Translations under genes and position numbers: made by a program | In this document: piece by piece, positions 18,001 to 29,738 of the stretch | How positions within the stretch are numbered: position 1 is the stretch's first letter | Layout: each line of letters opens with the position of its first letter | Notes under the pieces: model-generated | Seen by the model: only the letters and a program-made list of their open reading frames with translations | The model's database searches: none | Told to the model about the DNA's origin: nothing | Assembly: GCA_973895155.1 (NCBI GenBank) | Contig: OZ316892.1 | Span: 2,046,001 to 2,110,000, forward strand | Source: Marsupella aquatica | Lineage: Eukaryota; Marchantiophyta | Reading direction: 5' to 3' | Length of the DNA: 64,000 nucleotides

Positions 18001-19388
18001 CTCAAATTTAAGGACATATATATACCGCCTAATGGACCTCTTTTGGTTATTCTTTTGTACTCTGTTTGGCCCTTTTCTGTAAAATGGTTGTGTATATTTT
18101 TCAAAAAAGGAAGAGTCAAACTGTTTTTTTTTGGGACAAAAGTGAGTCCCTGACCCTCTAGTAGGCAATCTGTTGTGATAGTCATAAGCAAATTAATATG
18201 CTTTTTGAAGTGAAACATTGAGGGCAATCTTGCATGTGGTGGTCCTGAGAAAATTGGCCTTTGAAGTGTTCAGGTGACATCTTTGCACTGCGCAAGACTT
18301 TCCTGCCTCACCCCCTTGTCAACCAATCCTCACGGCATTAGTAGCAGCCCTCCCCCCTGACCTTTGAATCTTACATAAAACAAAACAATCTTTACACATG
18401 TTGTCCTGCCTGCTCTTATGTGTGCAAATTTGAGGCAACACTGTTTACCGACATTTGCGGGCTGGTAAGAGCCACTTTTTTTAGAACCTTCCACATGCAA
18501 GACAACTCTGATACATATGCTAGGATCCTGTGGCAAAACCAGTGAGGGAGTAGTGTGGAGATTTACACAAATTATACAAAATATGAAAACCCAGATTTCC
18601 ATCCGCAATCCATTTGCATAGGCTGTTCATGAGAGGTTTTCTCTTAAAGAGTTTTTTTGTAAAACAGGGCAAAGAAAGGTAAAGCAAATAAAGGAGAAGT
18701 TCAATGAATTTTCTAGTCAAGATTGCTTCATTACTTCAGTTGATGCTCAAATGGACACAATGTTTTACCTTGGGATTGCAATTAGACCATACACTTGTTG
18801 ACACCCGTAACAATGAGCACTCAAAAGAAAGGAAAAAAACATCTTAGTGACACTTGTCAGAGGACATTTTAGAATGGTCTCAGTCTGCAGATTGCACTGT
18901 AGTAGCCTGTCCAATCATATATCAAACAAGATGGTCCGGGAGTTTCTCACTTCACCCTTGAATCAAAGAGTTATTGAGGGTAGTTTCAAAGGGGTCTAGG
19001 GCCCATTCTCTCCTTTAATTTGATTCCCTTTAATTAAGATACATCTGGACCATGTAATGAGTGGAAACTACCCTAGTTTAGGGCCATCCCAGGGCCTATT
19101 CAGGTATTGTATATACTTATGTGTCCTACATGCCCCCACATGGCAAACAGGGAGCACTAGTAAATGCTGATGCGGAGTATTAATTTGTCCCAAATTTTAG
19201 ACCACCTCCAGAGATGGCCTAAATGTTTCCAAGTTTTGGCCCCTTCATTCAAGCGATTTGTATTTTCAAACTTTAATTAGCTCCTCGATTAGCTCCTTCT
19301 TTGAATGTGACTGCATTGCCTGAAGTTAGTTTAGAAGACTTTTGATCTGAAATGTTGTCTGAAATCTACCCTCCACTTTATTTAGGTG
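15001..19388. other. Gene-poor region, GC-rich first half
   Basis: About 15.2-17.1 kb is rich in GGGG and CCGCGAGCC words, similar to 14.75 kb, and is probably decayed repeat. A minus-strand 68-codon frame at 17288-17494 (with HPYALLHESYFTTYDYVDKT) and one at 18330-18608 look slightly gene-like, but neither has recognisable homology or splice support. I see no convincing gene. Confidence 0.35.
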
Positions 19389-19396
19389 GATGTTTC

Positions 19397-19641
19397 CTCG
19401 GGGGGGTCACTATATGAAGGGTTATACATCACGTGCGACGGTTTGGGTCATTTATGACCCCCCTAAGTCACTTTCTAGAAAGTTATACGGCACCAATCAT
19501 GTGATGACACATATGCATTTTGCAATTAAACAACCCTATATTTCCATAGAAGACTTAATAAGTCTTCCGCCAAAACCATTTAAATGGCCCTATACTTCGT
19601 CGCACATGATATGCCACTTCCATGAAAGTGACCCCCCCGAG
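19397..19641. mobile_element. 245-bp MITE with perfect 8-bp target site duplication
   Basis: The termini are CTCGGGGGGGTCACT and its exact reverse complement AGTGACCCCCCCGAG. Looser inverted similarity continues for about 60 bp (ATCACGTGCGACG against ATCATGTGCGACG). GATGTTTC flanks the element on both sides (19389-19396 and 19642-19649), an exact 8-bp duplication. That length is typical of hAT-superfamily and some related insertions, but the terminal CTCGGG is not the usual hAT end. A 96-codon frame runs through the element and is not a gene. Confidence 0.88.
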
Positions 19642-19649
19642 GATGTTTC

Positions 19650-20431
19650 ATGGGAAATTTTATTTTTTACAACCCCTTGAGTTGCACTCCTAGATGCTGG
19701 TTGCTTGCCCTTGATATTTAGGTGATAAGAGAGTGACCTCCAAATTTTCTAAGTGTCAAGTTTCTGCTCACAAAGGGCTTTGGTGAACCCCACTTTGAGA
19801 GAGGGTTTGTGCAAAATCTGGTTGGCTTATGAAACTTGAACCTCACTTGTCGCAATGAAGACTGCTGGGCTACACTTAATATTAAGAAAACTTAGCTTGT
19901 TGGGATGATATATCAAGAAAACTCTGCACAGTTTATGTGGATCCCCCATAGGTAGCAATAGAATATGTGAAGACATATACCCTCATGTCTTCACTTTCTA
20001 TGCATGATGGGCAAATGGGCAGTGTCTATGGGCAACATTGAATGGCACGCGGGACCCAATTGTAGGCTGCAACGGGGGCTGCAATAAATGAGCTTATGAT
20101 AGACTCTAGTCCCTAATTCCAATTTGGTTTGGTGAGAAAAAGTCACAATAATTCACCACTTCTTGTTAAGGAAAGACTTGATGGGCCCTGGAGGGACACA
20201 AATCCATGATGAAGCCCATTCTTTGGAAAGGGACTTGCTGACCCCCCCCCCCCCCCCACCCCCCGCCGGCCCTGTCCCTCCCACCCTTGTACATCACCTG
20301 CCATGCCAGTCCCCAATGAAGTTGTCACTACACGCCCCTAACTCTCCAGCATGGTCATGGTGCTCTGTAGGCAACTAGGTCACTATAGAATGCTTTGTCC
20401 CTGGTCGGCTGCCTTCCTTCCCCTTGCGCAC
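19650..20431. other. Intergenic region
   Basis: No gene is visible. It holds the third GAAGACA palindrome (19968-19995, 10-bp arms GTGAAGACAT/ATGTCTTCAC) and a long C-run at 20241-20265. Confidence 0.4.
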
Positions 20432-20737
20432 AACATGAAGGAGGGGTGCCCAGACTTACAAAGGGTGCCCCTACTATTCTGAAGGGCACCCTAGCTTGTG
20501 AAGGGTCTTTTTTACTCTTCCCATTGTGATTTCTCACTCTACCCTGTGTAAAATGAAATTTGTAGCACCTTTAGCATATCTTGCAACGTGAAGGAGGGGT
20601 GCCCAGACTTACAAAGAAGGGTGCCCCTACTATTCTGAAGGGCACCCTTGCGGAGGGTCTTTCTTACTCTTCCCTTCGTGATTTCTCACTCTACCCTACG
20701 TAAAATGAAATTTGTAGCACCTTGAGCACATCAAAAT
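20432..20737. repeat. ~153-bp tandem duplication
   Basis: Two adjacent copies (20432-20584 and 20585-20737) share GAAGGAGGGGTGCCCAGACT, CTACTATTCTGAAGGGCACC and GTAAAATGAAATTTGTAGCA with few differences. Each copy also holds an internal inverted pair (GGGTGCCC and GGGCACCC). It is non-coding as far as I can see. Confidence 0.85.
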
Positions 20738-23700
20738 CCGCAACATGGACGAGCAAAGGCAAAGGTCCCTTGGGGGTTTGTTTCCTTCCAGACCACATCA
20801 AATCTTTCGTTGCACTTCTCGTAAATGGATGGAATAGAACAGAATCGAGTAATAACGATAAGACGAGCAGGAGCCCTGAGTGACGGACGGTCCAAAGTCC
20901 CCCTTCCCAGGAATTTGACCGGGAAAGCCGGGATCCGCGTGGAGCTGTCACCGTTGAAAAACCGCGATCGCAAACTCGTACTGCGACGAGAAACCGTGCG
21001 ACCGGGCAAGTCACGCCAACCGGAGATCCGTCCTTTTCGCAGCCGACAAACGAGCCCTCCATTATTATTATCCTCTCAAAAAGCATCGCTCTCATCGTAT
21101 TCGCAAATTCCGCCCCACTCAAAGTATTCGCCACTTTTTCCGAAAAATTAGCCGGGCTTTATTCTTCGATTACCCAGTTTCATAACCTGGCTATTAGCCA
21201 GATGATTCCCTTACTAATTGACCCAAGACCCCTTCAGCCATAATCTGACGGCCATGAATTAAGCTGAGACAATTATATAAAGAATCCTCTCATTCACTTG
21301 ACATTCGCCACTCGGCGAAAAAGAAAAATCCACTGGTCGCTAGGATCACCGTAAAATTGGGTCTGTAATCTAGTGCGGTATAGTTGCCGTAGGCGGCTGA
21401 GTCTCCGCCAGTCCACAATCATTGCTCATTCATCTTCGCCTTCTCATCTGATCATAGAGCAGGCAAGTTCAAATCTTACTACATGATCAGCGGGACGGAA
21501 GAGCTGGGACCGAGCCACTTTGGTTCAGCTACTCCTGATGATTTTAGATTTAAGGAGCTGCTGCAGCTGTTGTTCATGGCTTTTTACTCCTCTAATCTAA
21601 ATAGGCAGCAGCAGCATCCGTGACTGAGTGTTAGATTCCTTTGTCTTGTGTGGCCTCGATCTACCTCTTTTATTATTTTGGGGCTCTTCCGCTCTTGTGT
21701 AAGTTCTCCACCTTTTTGCTGGGCCTGAGGTTCAGCTCTCACTGGTGGTCTCCCACCTTTCACTGGGTATCTTCGCGTGGACCTCTTCACCTCATGGACG
21801 TTGCTTGTTTCACGGTTTTGGTGTCCAGACCTGACTTTGTAGCTTTTTGAGTGGAGCATAGTAATTAAAAACTGGTCTACAAGGACTTTCTAGCTCTCTG
21901 ATCCAATAATCTAACCGGTGGGAAAGCAGTGTCTGATGGACTGAGTCCAGAAACAGCTTTTGATTGAAACCAATCTGTAGAACTCTCTTTCGCCGTCGCG
22001 CTAAAGCTATGGATATATATAAACTCTTTTCCATAAACTCATCAGCGGGACTAAATATGTTCAGAGTGTTACACTCCGGACCAGTAACTGTCAGCTTCGT
22101 GGAGGGCATGGTAGAGTTGTGAATTTTCCGGGCGCTAGAATCCAGAGTCAGCAAAAGCAAAAATGGGGATCCCGGCTGACTTGCAGCTGAGGAGAAAAAA
22201 TAGCTTTGTCGATCGGTCTATACCAGGGCATTGGAGGAAATCAAGATCCGATTCTCACCTGGGGGTACAGCCGGGAGCACCTTGGCATTTTGTTCCCCCA
22301 AACATTATTCATTATTGAAATCCGTACTATACTGCTGCCCTGAAGGTCAAGGATTGACATGAATCTCAGTCATCAGTTACGTTTAGGTGCATTGACTTTT
22401 GGTGGACAAAAGTCCATTGGCCGCACTAAAGCAAGGGAACGAAGTCGTTGCTGAAAGGGCACTGGTGTAAACATTCTGATCCTTCCTTTTGTTCGTCTTC
22501 TGGAAACCTAGCTTGCATGTGTGGTGGTGCTCGGCATTCATTTGGTAACCATCCAAATCGGGATCCCAAATTGGGACAGAAAGACAACTTGGTTAGGCAG
22601 GTTGGGGGATCAAGTACGTGGTGGCGGGACTGGACACACCGACACACCATTAGATTCTGCACGACTTTGCTGGGCGGAGGGGTATACAGTCAGACAGACA
22701 GGTGCTCAGTCAACATTGAGGCGGGAAGGGATTCGGGTCGGGTGCGAGAGTCGACAAAGAAAATTCACGGAAGAGGCATCATCGGCGTTCCGTTAGAGCG
22801 GTCTAAGCGAGAAAGAACCCTCCCAGATTTCCAAAGCTTAGGTGGCCAGGTCTTCCTCAAAGAAGTCTTGGATTGTGAAGGAAACAATTCATCTCGTACA
22901 AGATTGGAGTTACCTGCAGACTGTTTTTCCGACCGTTGTTGACTCTGACTTCGTCCGGAAGGTACAGTGGATTGGAAACGGTTTCGGTAATTATTGATTC
23001 ATGATGTTGTTTGGAGAGAAAAAGAGGCTTTCGGGTGAGGTGAGACAGAAAGTACAAGGAGTGCGTCGCTAGACTGGCTTGGAACTAGTAGCGTCCCGGA
23101 TTTACAGGAAGTGGAAGGTTTTCGAAAGGCAGGGGAGAGTTGTTCCTTCGCCAGTAGCGCGCCAATAGTCCTAGACTGCTGGTTTTCCTTCCTTCCGCAG
23201 AAACGAGAAACGGCACTTCAAGTTTTCTAGGACTATCGAGAAAACAATTCTGGACTGAGTTCCTGCAGAACGTGAAGACTGTCGTCGGCTTCCTGGGTTT
23301 AGTAAGTCTACTAGTTGTCAACGCCTGTAGAAGAGGTACAGGTTAGAGTCCGAAAGCAATTGCAGCTATCGATGAGGAATGCCTGAAATCGCCACAATAT
23401 GGTGCGTTCGAGACCGACAATTTGAGCGAATTTTCAGCAAGAAAGGAATGGCAGGGAATCCTTCTTACCATATCGATGCCTTCCGTGAATCAGACGTGGC
23501 GGTTGAATGCAAAGAACAGGCTGGGATATAGATAGAATCATCAATGCTCCAAAGGTATCAGTTGGATGAAAGAACGTACTGGTTCTCACTAACATCGTCT
23601 TCTGCATAGCCTCGCTCTCTACAAAAGGGCTAATGTCCCAGTTGTCACGTTGCTCGCTCAGGGTCACTTTGTTCCTGTATGGGTTTTTCAGCCGAACGAG

Positions 23701-24650
23701 TTGAATTGAGTTGTTTGATGGTCAATGTCTCCTTCTGCATGTTTGCCAATGATCGGTTATGTAGCATTTAGAACCTAACCGGATACTTTCAAACCCCAGC
23801 GACTGTACTATGTCATCCGAACTGTCCTGACTCTATGTAAGCGGATGAGATTAATATGTGCGTGGGGTTTGTCCGCACAGGGTACTTAGCCGCAGAAGAC
23901 AACAATTCGAGGAGCAGGGAGGGTTTGGAAGTCTGTAATCAACTGAACGGGCCAGGGAAGCTGAAAGTCTAGCTAGACATGGTTAATGGTAACTGTCGAT
24001 CAAGAGGGCAATGACCGAAGCTAGGGACGCTTATGGTTGTGGCAATGGATGCGCGCATCTTGTATGCACTATAAGGATTATGGGGCGGTACATGGAGAAA
24101 TTGATCATCGTCGTAATCTGCCAGCCGGTGACTAGCTAACTATATCTATCCAGGGCCTGGCCAAACCGCTGTTGATAGACTGGTGCCGGACAACTAACAG
24201 GAAATAGCTAGCTTGCGCTCTTAAAGGTCAGGAACATGCGTATGGCAGCACCTTGTCGTCGACCTTGTAGATCAAGTCTTCCAAAGTAGCTCAGGGCCAG
24301 GGTAGCTGTAACGAGTACAACACTAGAATTTCACACCCACGGGAAGAGTTATCTAACATTTATTAGCAGACTGGTTAGTGGGCGGCACAGAATGAACTTG
24401 GAATTTCAGGTTGCAGCTCGGACAGGAATGTACACGTTCAGGTGGATATTAGTATATCTGAGCAAGAAAGGGTGAAGTTGTTAATGAGGCTGACAAGCCG
24501 GAGGACAAGTAGAGTTTGACTTGGGTCCATCTCATGGAAAGCTAGTGAATTCAGGTTGGGGTTCTTTTAGTACTTAGCAATTGGAATACCAGAGAAGACA
24601 AGTAGAAAGGCCTCGAGGTCAGGTAACTGACAGGCACTCGTGTTGGTCCA
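20738..24650. promoter_or_regulatory. Upstream region of the CYCLOPS homologue
   Basis: About 3.9 kb without a recognisable gene. The base composition changes here from repeat-like to the more balanced composition of the gene core. Frames at 20825-21151 (+) and 22448-22942 (+) are long enough to notice, but have no splice support, no homology I recognise and biased composition. The region must hold the promoter and any 5' untranslated exons of the + strand gene starting at 24651. I cannot place a TATA box or transcription start with confidence. Confidence 0.35.
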
Positions 24651-27600
24651 ATGGTAGACATCATGGACCGGCGAGTGACTCGTAGCCTCTCGAACGAGCT
24701 GGCGGCTCGGCAAGCCGCAGCAGCTCAGCAGGCAGCCTCCCAGTCGTCTGTAGTTCAGAGCAGCTATCACGCACAGAATTATCAACAGCAACAGCACAAC
24801 AACTTCGTAGGGCAGGGCTACCAGCCACATCCCCAGCAGCAGCTGCAACATCACGAACCCAGCAGGAGCGGCATAAATCATCATCACCACCATCAGCAGC
24901 AGCAGCAGTCGCCTGTGGGCATGAATGGGGGAGGTTTGGGAATCAGCATGGGTGGGGGTCCACCTTATCCTCGCACCACGAGTGATGAGATGTTTCTAAA
25001 CACGCTGATGAACACACAATTGTCGCCAGGGACACCCACCATGGAGGCTGCATCGCTAGGATTCTTGGAAACTTTACAACCCCAGCCGGCCATCCCACAT
25101 ACGATGAGAGGAAATAGCGAGGAGCTCTTCACCAGCTGGCTGAGTACGACTACCCCCGAGGTAGGGTATATATTTCCGTTGAAGTCCTTGAGGTTCGCCA
25201 ACTCAATTAAGTCGAGCTAGAAATGTTCACACTATCCTGGACGTTTATGCACATTCTTCCATGTTGCAGAATTCAAACCAATTCCAAAACAGTGTGTATT
25301 CTGGCCCACCGTCAAATGGAAATCGTCCTCGGCACTCGCCTCGGCAAAACTCTCGAAGGTATCGTGTTATCTCAACTTATATTATGCAAACGTAACTTCC
25401 CCCCTGAGCGAACGGGAGGACGCTCAATCCGCGCGACTTTTAGATAAGCGGCATGATTACTTTGGCTCTATCACTTTAAAACAGCCTGCATCTATATGCC
25501 AAGAGCATGACCATACCACAAGTGCGCCAGTACTTTAGCGGAAGTTATTTAGGGGTTATGAATGGCTCTCTTAAGTAATATAACAAGAGATAGCATCACT
25601 AGTTTGAAATCTTCCATTTCAGTTACGGTTGATGCGCAGATAGGCAGTAGTGCATTCTATTGACAGGGATTTGTGGGTCATCTGCCTTATATTGAAGACA
25701 ACCAGTAGGAAGTCGGACATTCTTCGCACAAAGATTAGTTGAATCATAATTACATGAGTGTAGTTTAATGGTTTGACTTTCTTTGGCTCACATCGGTCGT
25801 AATCTGAGAGAATGCAAAATTCGCCACATCAATTTGCAATGGGAATTTAGATACGGAGTATTTTCGGAGCGGTTCACATGTTGTGCTTAAGTGTAACTTG
25901 CAATTGTTGTATGATAAACCAGGGTGGCCAGCGAGCTGCAAGCCATTATTGCCCAGCAGAATGGAACAACGTGGGCTCCACGAGCTGACAATGTCGAGCA
26001 GGCCTACATGCAAACAAACTCCTATCTCTCTGATGATATCATACAGTCCAATGAGAATAGCGATCAGAAGGCATACAGGTTGATAACTCTCCCAATTCAA
26101 CTGAATTAGTTGCCATGTGGAGGAAAAGGAATGAGAATGCTTGACAAATTCCCCGATGAAAGACCAATATAATTTCTTAATATTAACGGTCTGCCAACTA
26201 TGTACAATATTTGATCTAACCATGCTCCCATTTTGATATTTTCCATTCTTACTACAAGCTTTCACTCTTGCTAGGCTGATGGACCACCCACTTCACCCCC
26301 CTTCTTTCATTCCAACTTCCACTTTTTGTGTGTTGGTTTCTGTCCCATTGTTTCGTAAGAAGCTGTTGGATACATCAGCCTTATCTCACACTTCGCTCGA
26401 CTTAGGCCAGGGTGCCTTTTCCCCGACTTTCTATGGCCTGCTTCATCTGAACATTGTTATGGCCTTCTGTTCAGATCCAATCCTCCCGAAGACAAGTCTG
26501 GGCCGGCTAATCACAGCAATGCAGGTTCATTGAAAGTGAGTATCTCAAATGAGACTTGCAGTTTGTTGACATTTCGTTCTGCCTTACGTACTTCCACTCA
26601 AATCATGACAGTTCAAATACAGAGTCTGATTTGGTACTGTTGATTTCTTGCGTTTGTGCAGAACATGTTTTTCAATTCCACCTCTCCCATGACCAGAAGT
26701 CGGTCTTCTGAACTTTGGTAAGTGATGGACTTGTTTTCCCTCAATCGCAGTATGTTTGTGTGCCATTGTGGGTTCAAAGCGAGAGATTGCTCCTACCAAG
26801 AATAACGTAGTTCCTAAGAATCGTTTTGCATCCTGATACTGTGGTGTCAGTCGGAGATACGCACAAATGGAAGGATTAGCTGTTCCGCCACCTGCAGACG
26901 TATTCCAGAAACCGGCCACACAGGGAACCCTGGAGGGTTTAGTGAACCCAGCCATGGCATCAGTGGGAACTTTTACACGAGGAGTTGGTCCAATTGGAAA
27001 CAACGGGAGACACCAGAACAACCCAGACTCAAGAGAAACGGGCATGCATGGTCGTCTAGTGCCCACTTTGTCTACTCCTGCCCCTGTGAACCGCAAGCAA
27101 CAAATGCAACAACAACAAAGTCAGCAGCAACAAGTCCAGCAGCAGCTACCAGCAGCAACCAATGCATTAACAGATGTAGTTGGCTTGCTGAAAGGCAGCT
27201 TGGAACGCAAAAAGCTCCAGACAAAGCAGCAGCAGATGCCTCCCCAGCAGCAGCAGATGCCTCAGCAAAGGCAGATGCTTCCGCAGCAGCAGGAGCCACA
27301 GCAAGGCGTGAGGAACAGGCCACCATCCATGTCCTCTCCTCAGGTTAGTGCTGGGGTAAGGGCTCGCCAGGATGAATCGCTTGACAACCCTCAAGACCAT
27401 AGACAACATCTTCATGGAGATAGCGGGATGGCACAGTCAGGACAAGTGCAGCAAAATAGTGGTATGGTACGTGTTCGGTCTCCAGACGAGTCTTCCTGTG
27501 GAGCTCCTGCTCCTTCTCATTCTGCTGGCATAGCTACCAGCGATGGGCCCTCGACTTCAGCCATGTCGGTACACAGACAAGCACTCAAGCGTGGTAGTGG

Positions 27601-29510
27601 TAGTGGAGCCGTGGATCAGCCTTTGCCCAAGCGCCAGCAGGCCTTCACTGACAGCGGTCCCTGTGAGCTCTCAATTTTCCTAAAAATCTGCTTTCTTAAT
27701 GGCTGACTTGAATAAAATCATTTCCATACGTATTCTGTTATCCAAGAATTTGAAGCTGGAATGAACAATTACATGTCATCATGATGAACCATTAAGGCAG
27801 TGGCAGTTTCATGTATTTTCAAATGGCTCTCGTTCATTGGAAATGTTTGAGTCCACTGGCAGGTAGAGCCCGAAAGGTTATCTAACATTAGTATCTGTGC
27901 GCACAGGTATTGGGGAAAATGGTGTTACAAAATCAGACTTGCAGAAGGTATATGACTTACTAATCTTGGTACTATTATTACATAGTTCCGATACCTTTCA
28001 GTAATCCACGTGCATGAGAGGAACAGTATTCTTAGGAGATTCTTGAGGCTTACAGTAGTGAGTTTCCTGCTTGCAGAAGCCAGACCAGCTTACCCGCGCA
28101 GGCTCCATCACTTCGTCTCTTCGAAACGGTAGGATGTGGCCTTTTCTCGTCCCAGCTATTTTTCGCAACTTGCCAACTTCGGGTCAAGGATGAAGGGTTA
28201 CTGAACCTCTGCTGTTGAAAAATGAAAGTTTCTGATGTAGCTGGTGGTGAATAAGACCTTCAGATTCATGCTAGTAAAGTGGCCAAGCCGCACTTTGCAC
28301 ATATGCTTCTTCTGTATGGCCAATCATTTCATGGGGACCTTGAACTGCTTCAATGCCAGAATTAGTTTGGCGGCACAGACGATCAGTTGTCTTTGAGCCT
28401 CATTCTTTGATGGGCGCTCTGCAGGGTTTCAATTGAATGAACTCGATGGGGATACCAGAAAGCGCAGAGTGGAAAGGCAGAGGAAGTAAGGCTGTTTTTC
28501 ATCATAAACTCGTGCTTGTTGGCATAATCATAGATTTGTGGAACGGCATGTGACATTCAGCTTTGCGCTTAAACCACAGATAAAGCAATGGAAACTGAAT
28601 GTCTCGATCGCTTTCATCAGCCGTGCTTGAATTCGTAATTGTGGGATAGTGATTTCAACCCTCGAATGATCCCGTTGTTTTCCTCTGAGCTGGGTGGAGC
28701 AAAAAGATGGAGGCTTTGTCTAACCTTGGTCTAAATGCCGAGTGGCAGGATGGCAGAAGCGAAGGGTAGGGGTAATGCACCACCAATGCCAGCAGATATG
28801 CAGGTAGCTGTCAAGCGCTGTGAGGCTTTGGAGAAGGAGGTTAGGTCGTTGAAGCTCAACCTCTCGTTTATGAACAGGTATCGATCTGAATTGATGGGGT
28901 AGGCTGTTGATAATCTCCAGCATTTTTTGTCTACCACCTGTCCTTCTCTAGAACTATGTTGCAAAAATTTGATGTTTAAGCACTGCAACGCTCTTTTGGT
29001 AAAGTCCGTGATTTGATCCTGAGCAAGAAGCACTAACTTAATTGAAGGTGTAATATATATTCATTAACAGTTACATGGTCTAATATATGATTTATAAGAC
29101 ATTTACATAAGTTGAAATTTACTTGAAATCTACATATATGATTATGTCGACACAAGATTCGATCGGTTATATGGAGCGTATAATATACTTAATCATGATG
29201 TATTAAGTTTGAGGTGCTGACTTTCACTCTGGCAAAGCAAAATGAGTGCCGACTTGAAGCGATGAACGACTCTAGTCTGCTAATTCTTGTTCATCCTAAA
29301 GCCTGTCTGACAAGCGAGCGAAACTATGGATAAAGCTCGCTTCGAGCATGCATCGGCCTGGCAAATTGACATTGCATATTGGTGGCCAACAGGAAGGATT
29401 CAGAGCAAACGAAAAAAATCGAGGAGCTGGAGCTGCAAAACGACGAGTTGAAGGAAGAAAGAGACAGATTACTAGACGAGCTAGACCGGGTGTCTACCAT
29501 TCATGACTAG
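24651..29510 (+). CDS. CYCLOPS: CYCLOPS/IPD3 symbiosis transcription factor
   Basis: Nuclear coiled-coil transcription factor that in angiosperms is phosphorylated by CCaMK during arbuscular mycorrhiza and nodulation. Eleven exons fit with matching phases: 24651-25160, 25270-25358, 25923-26078, 26475-26535, 26662-26717, 26851-27662, 27907-27947, 28077-28128, 28425-28485, 28749-28877, 29393-29510; total 694 aa (legume proteins about 515). Conserved blocks in order: SDEMFLNTLMN and MRGNSEELFTSWLS (S156 in an RxxS context); MTRSRSSELCRRY (S287/S288); LLKGSLERKKL (about 403-413); basic NLS RKRRVERQRK (604-613); MAEAKGRG, then C-terminal coiled coil VKRCEALEKEVRSLKLNLSF through LDELDRVSTIHD. The two serine contexts correspond to the CCaMK sites known in Lotus. 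The extra length comes from poly-Gln/His tracts in exons 1 and 6. The ATG at 24651 is the first in a frame running into the conserved region, but upstream exons cannot be excluded. Confidence 0.95.
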
Positions 29511-29738
29511 GTGGAACATAGCAGTAGGATCAGCAGCAAAACGATGAGTCGAAGGAAGAAAGAGACAGATTACTAGACGAGCTAGATAGGGTGTCTGCCA
29601 TTCATGACTAGGTAGAAACATAGCAGTAGAATCAGCTGCAAAACGATGAGTTGAAGGAAAGAAGGAGACAGATTTCTGGACGAGCTAGACGGGGTGCCTG
29701 CCATTCATGACTAGGTGGAACATAGCAGTAGGATCATT
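29431..29738 (+). repeat. Tandem triplication of the CYCLOPS terminal exon sequence
   Basis: The last ~80 coding bases plus stop and ~20 bases of 3' sequence occur three times with periods of 101-102 bp (starts at 29431, 29532 and 29634). Each copy keeps AGACAGATT and CCATTCATGACTAG. Copy 1 is the real exon end and contains the used TAG, so copies 2 and 3 lie in the 3' UTR. Copy 3 has small indels. Confidence 0.93.

Noticed and set aside
19390-19680. 96-codon + strand frame
   Set aside because: Coincides with the 245-bp MITE and its inverted repeats; not a gene.
20825-21151. 108-codon + strand frame
   Set aside because: Arg/Ser-rich, no homology recognised, no splice support; probably upstream flank of CYCLOPS.
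21340-21500. Possible tRNA suggested by a GTTCAAATC-like B box
   Set aside because: No matching A box at the right distance and no cloverleaf could be folded by eye.
22448-22942. 164-codon + strand frame
   Set aside because: No recognisable domain and overlapping open frames on both strands; not supported as a gene.
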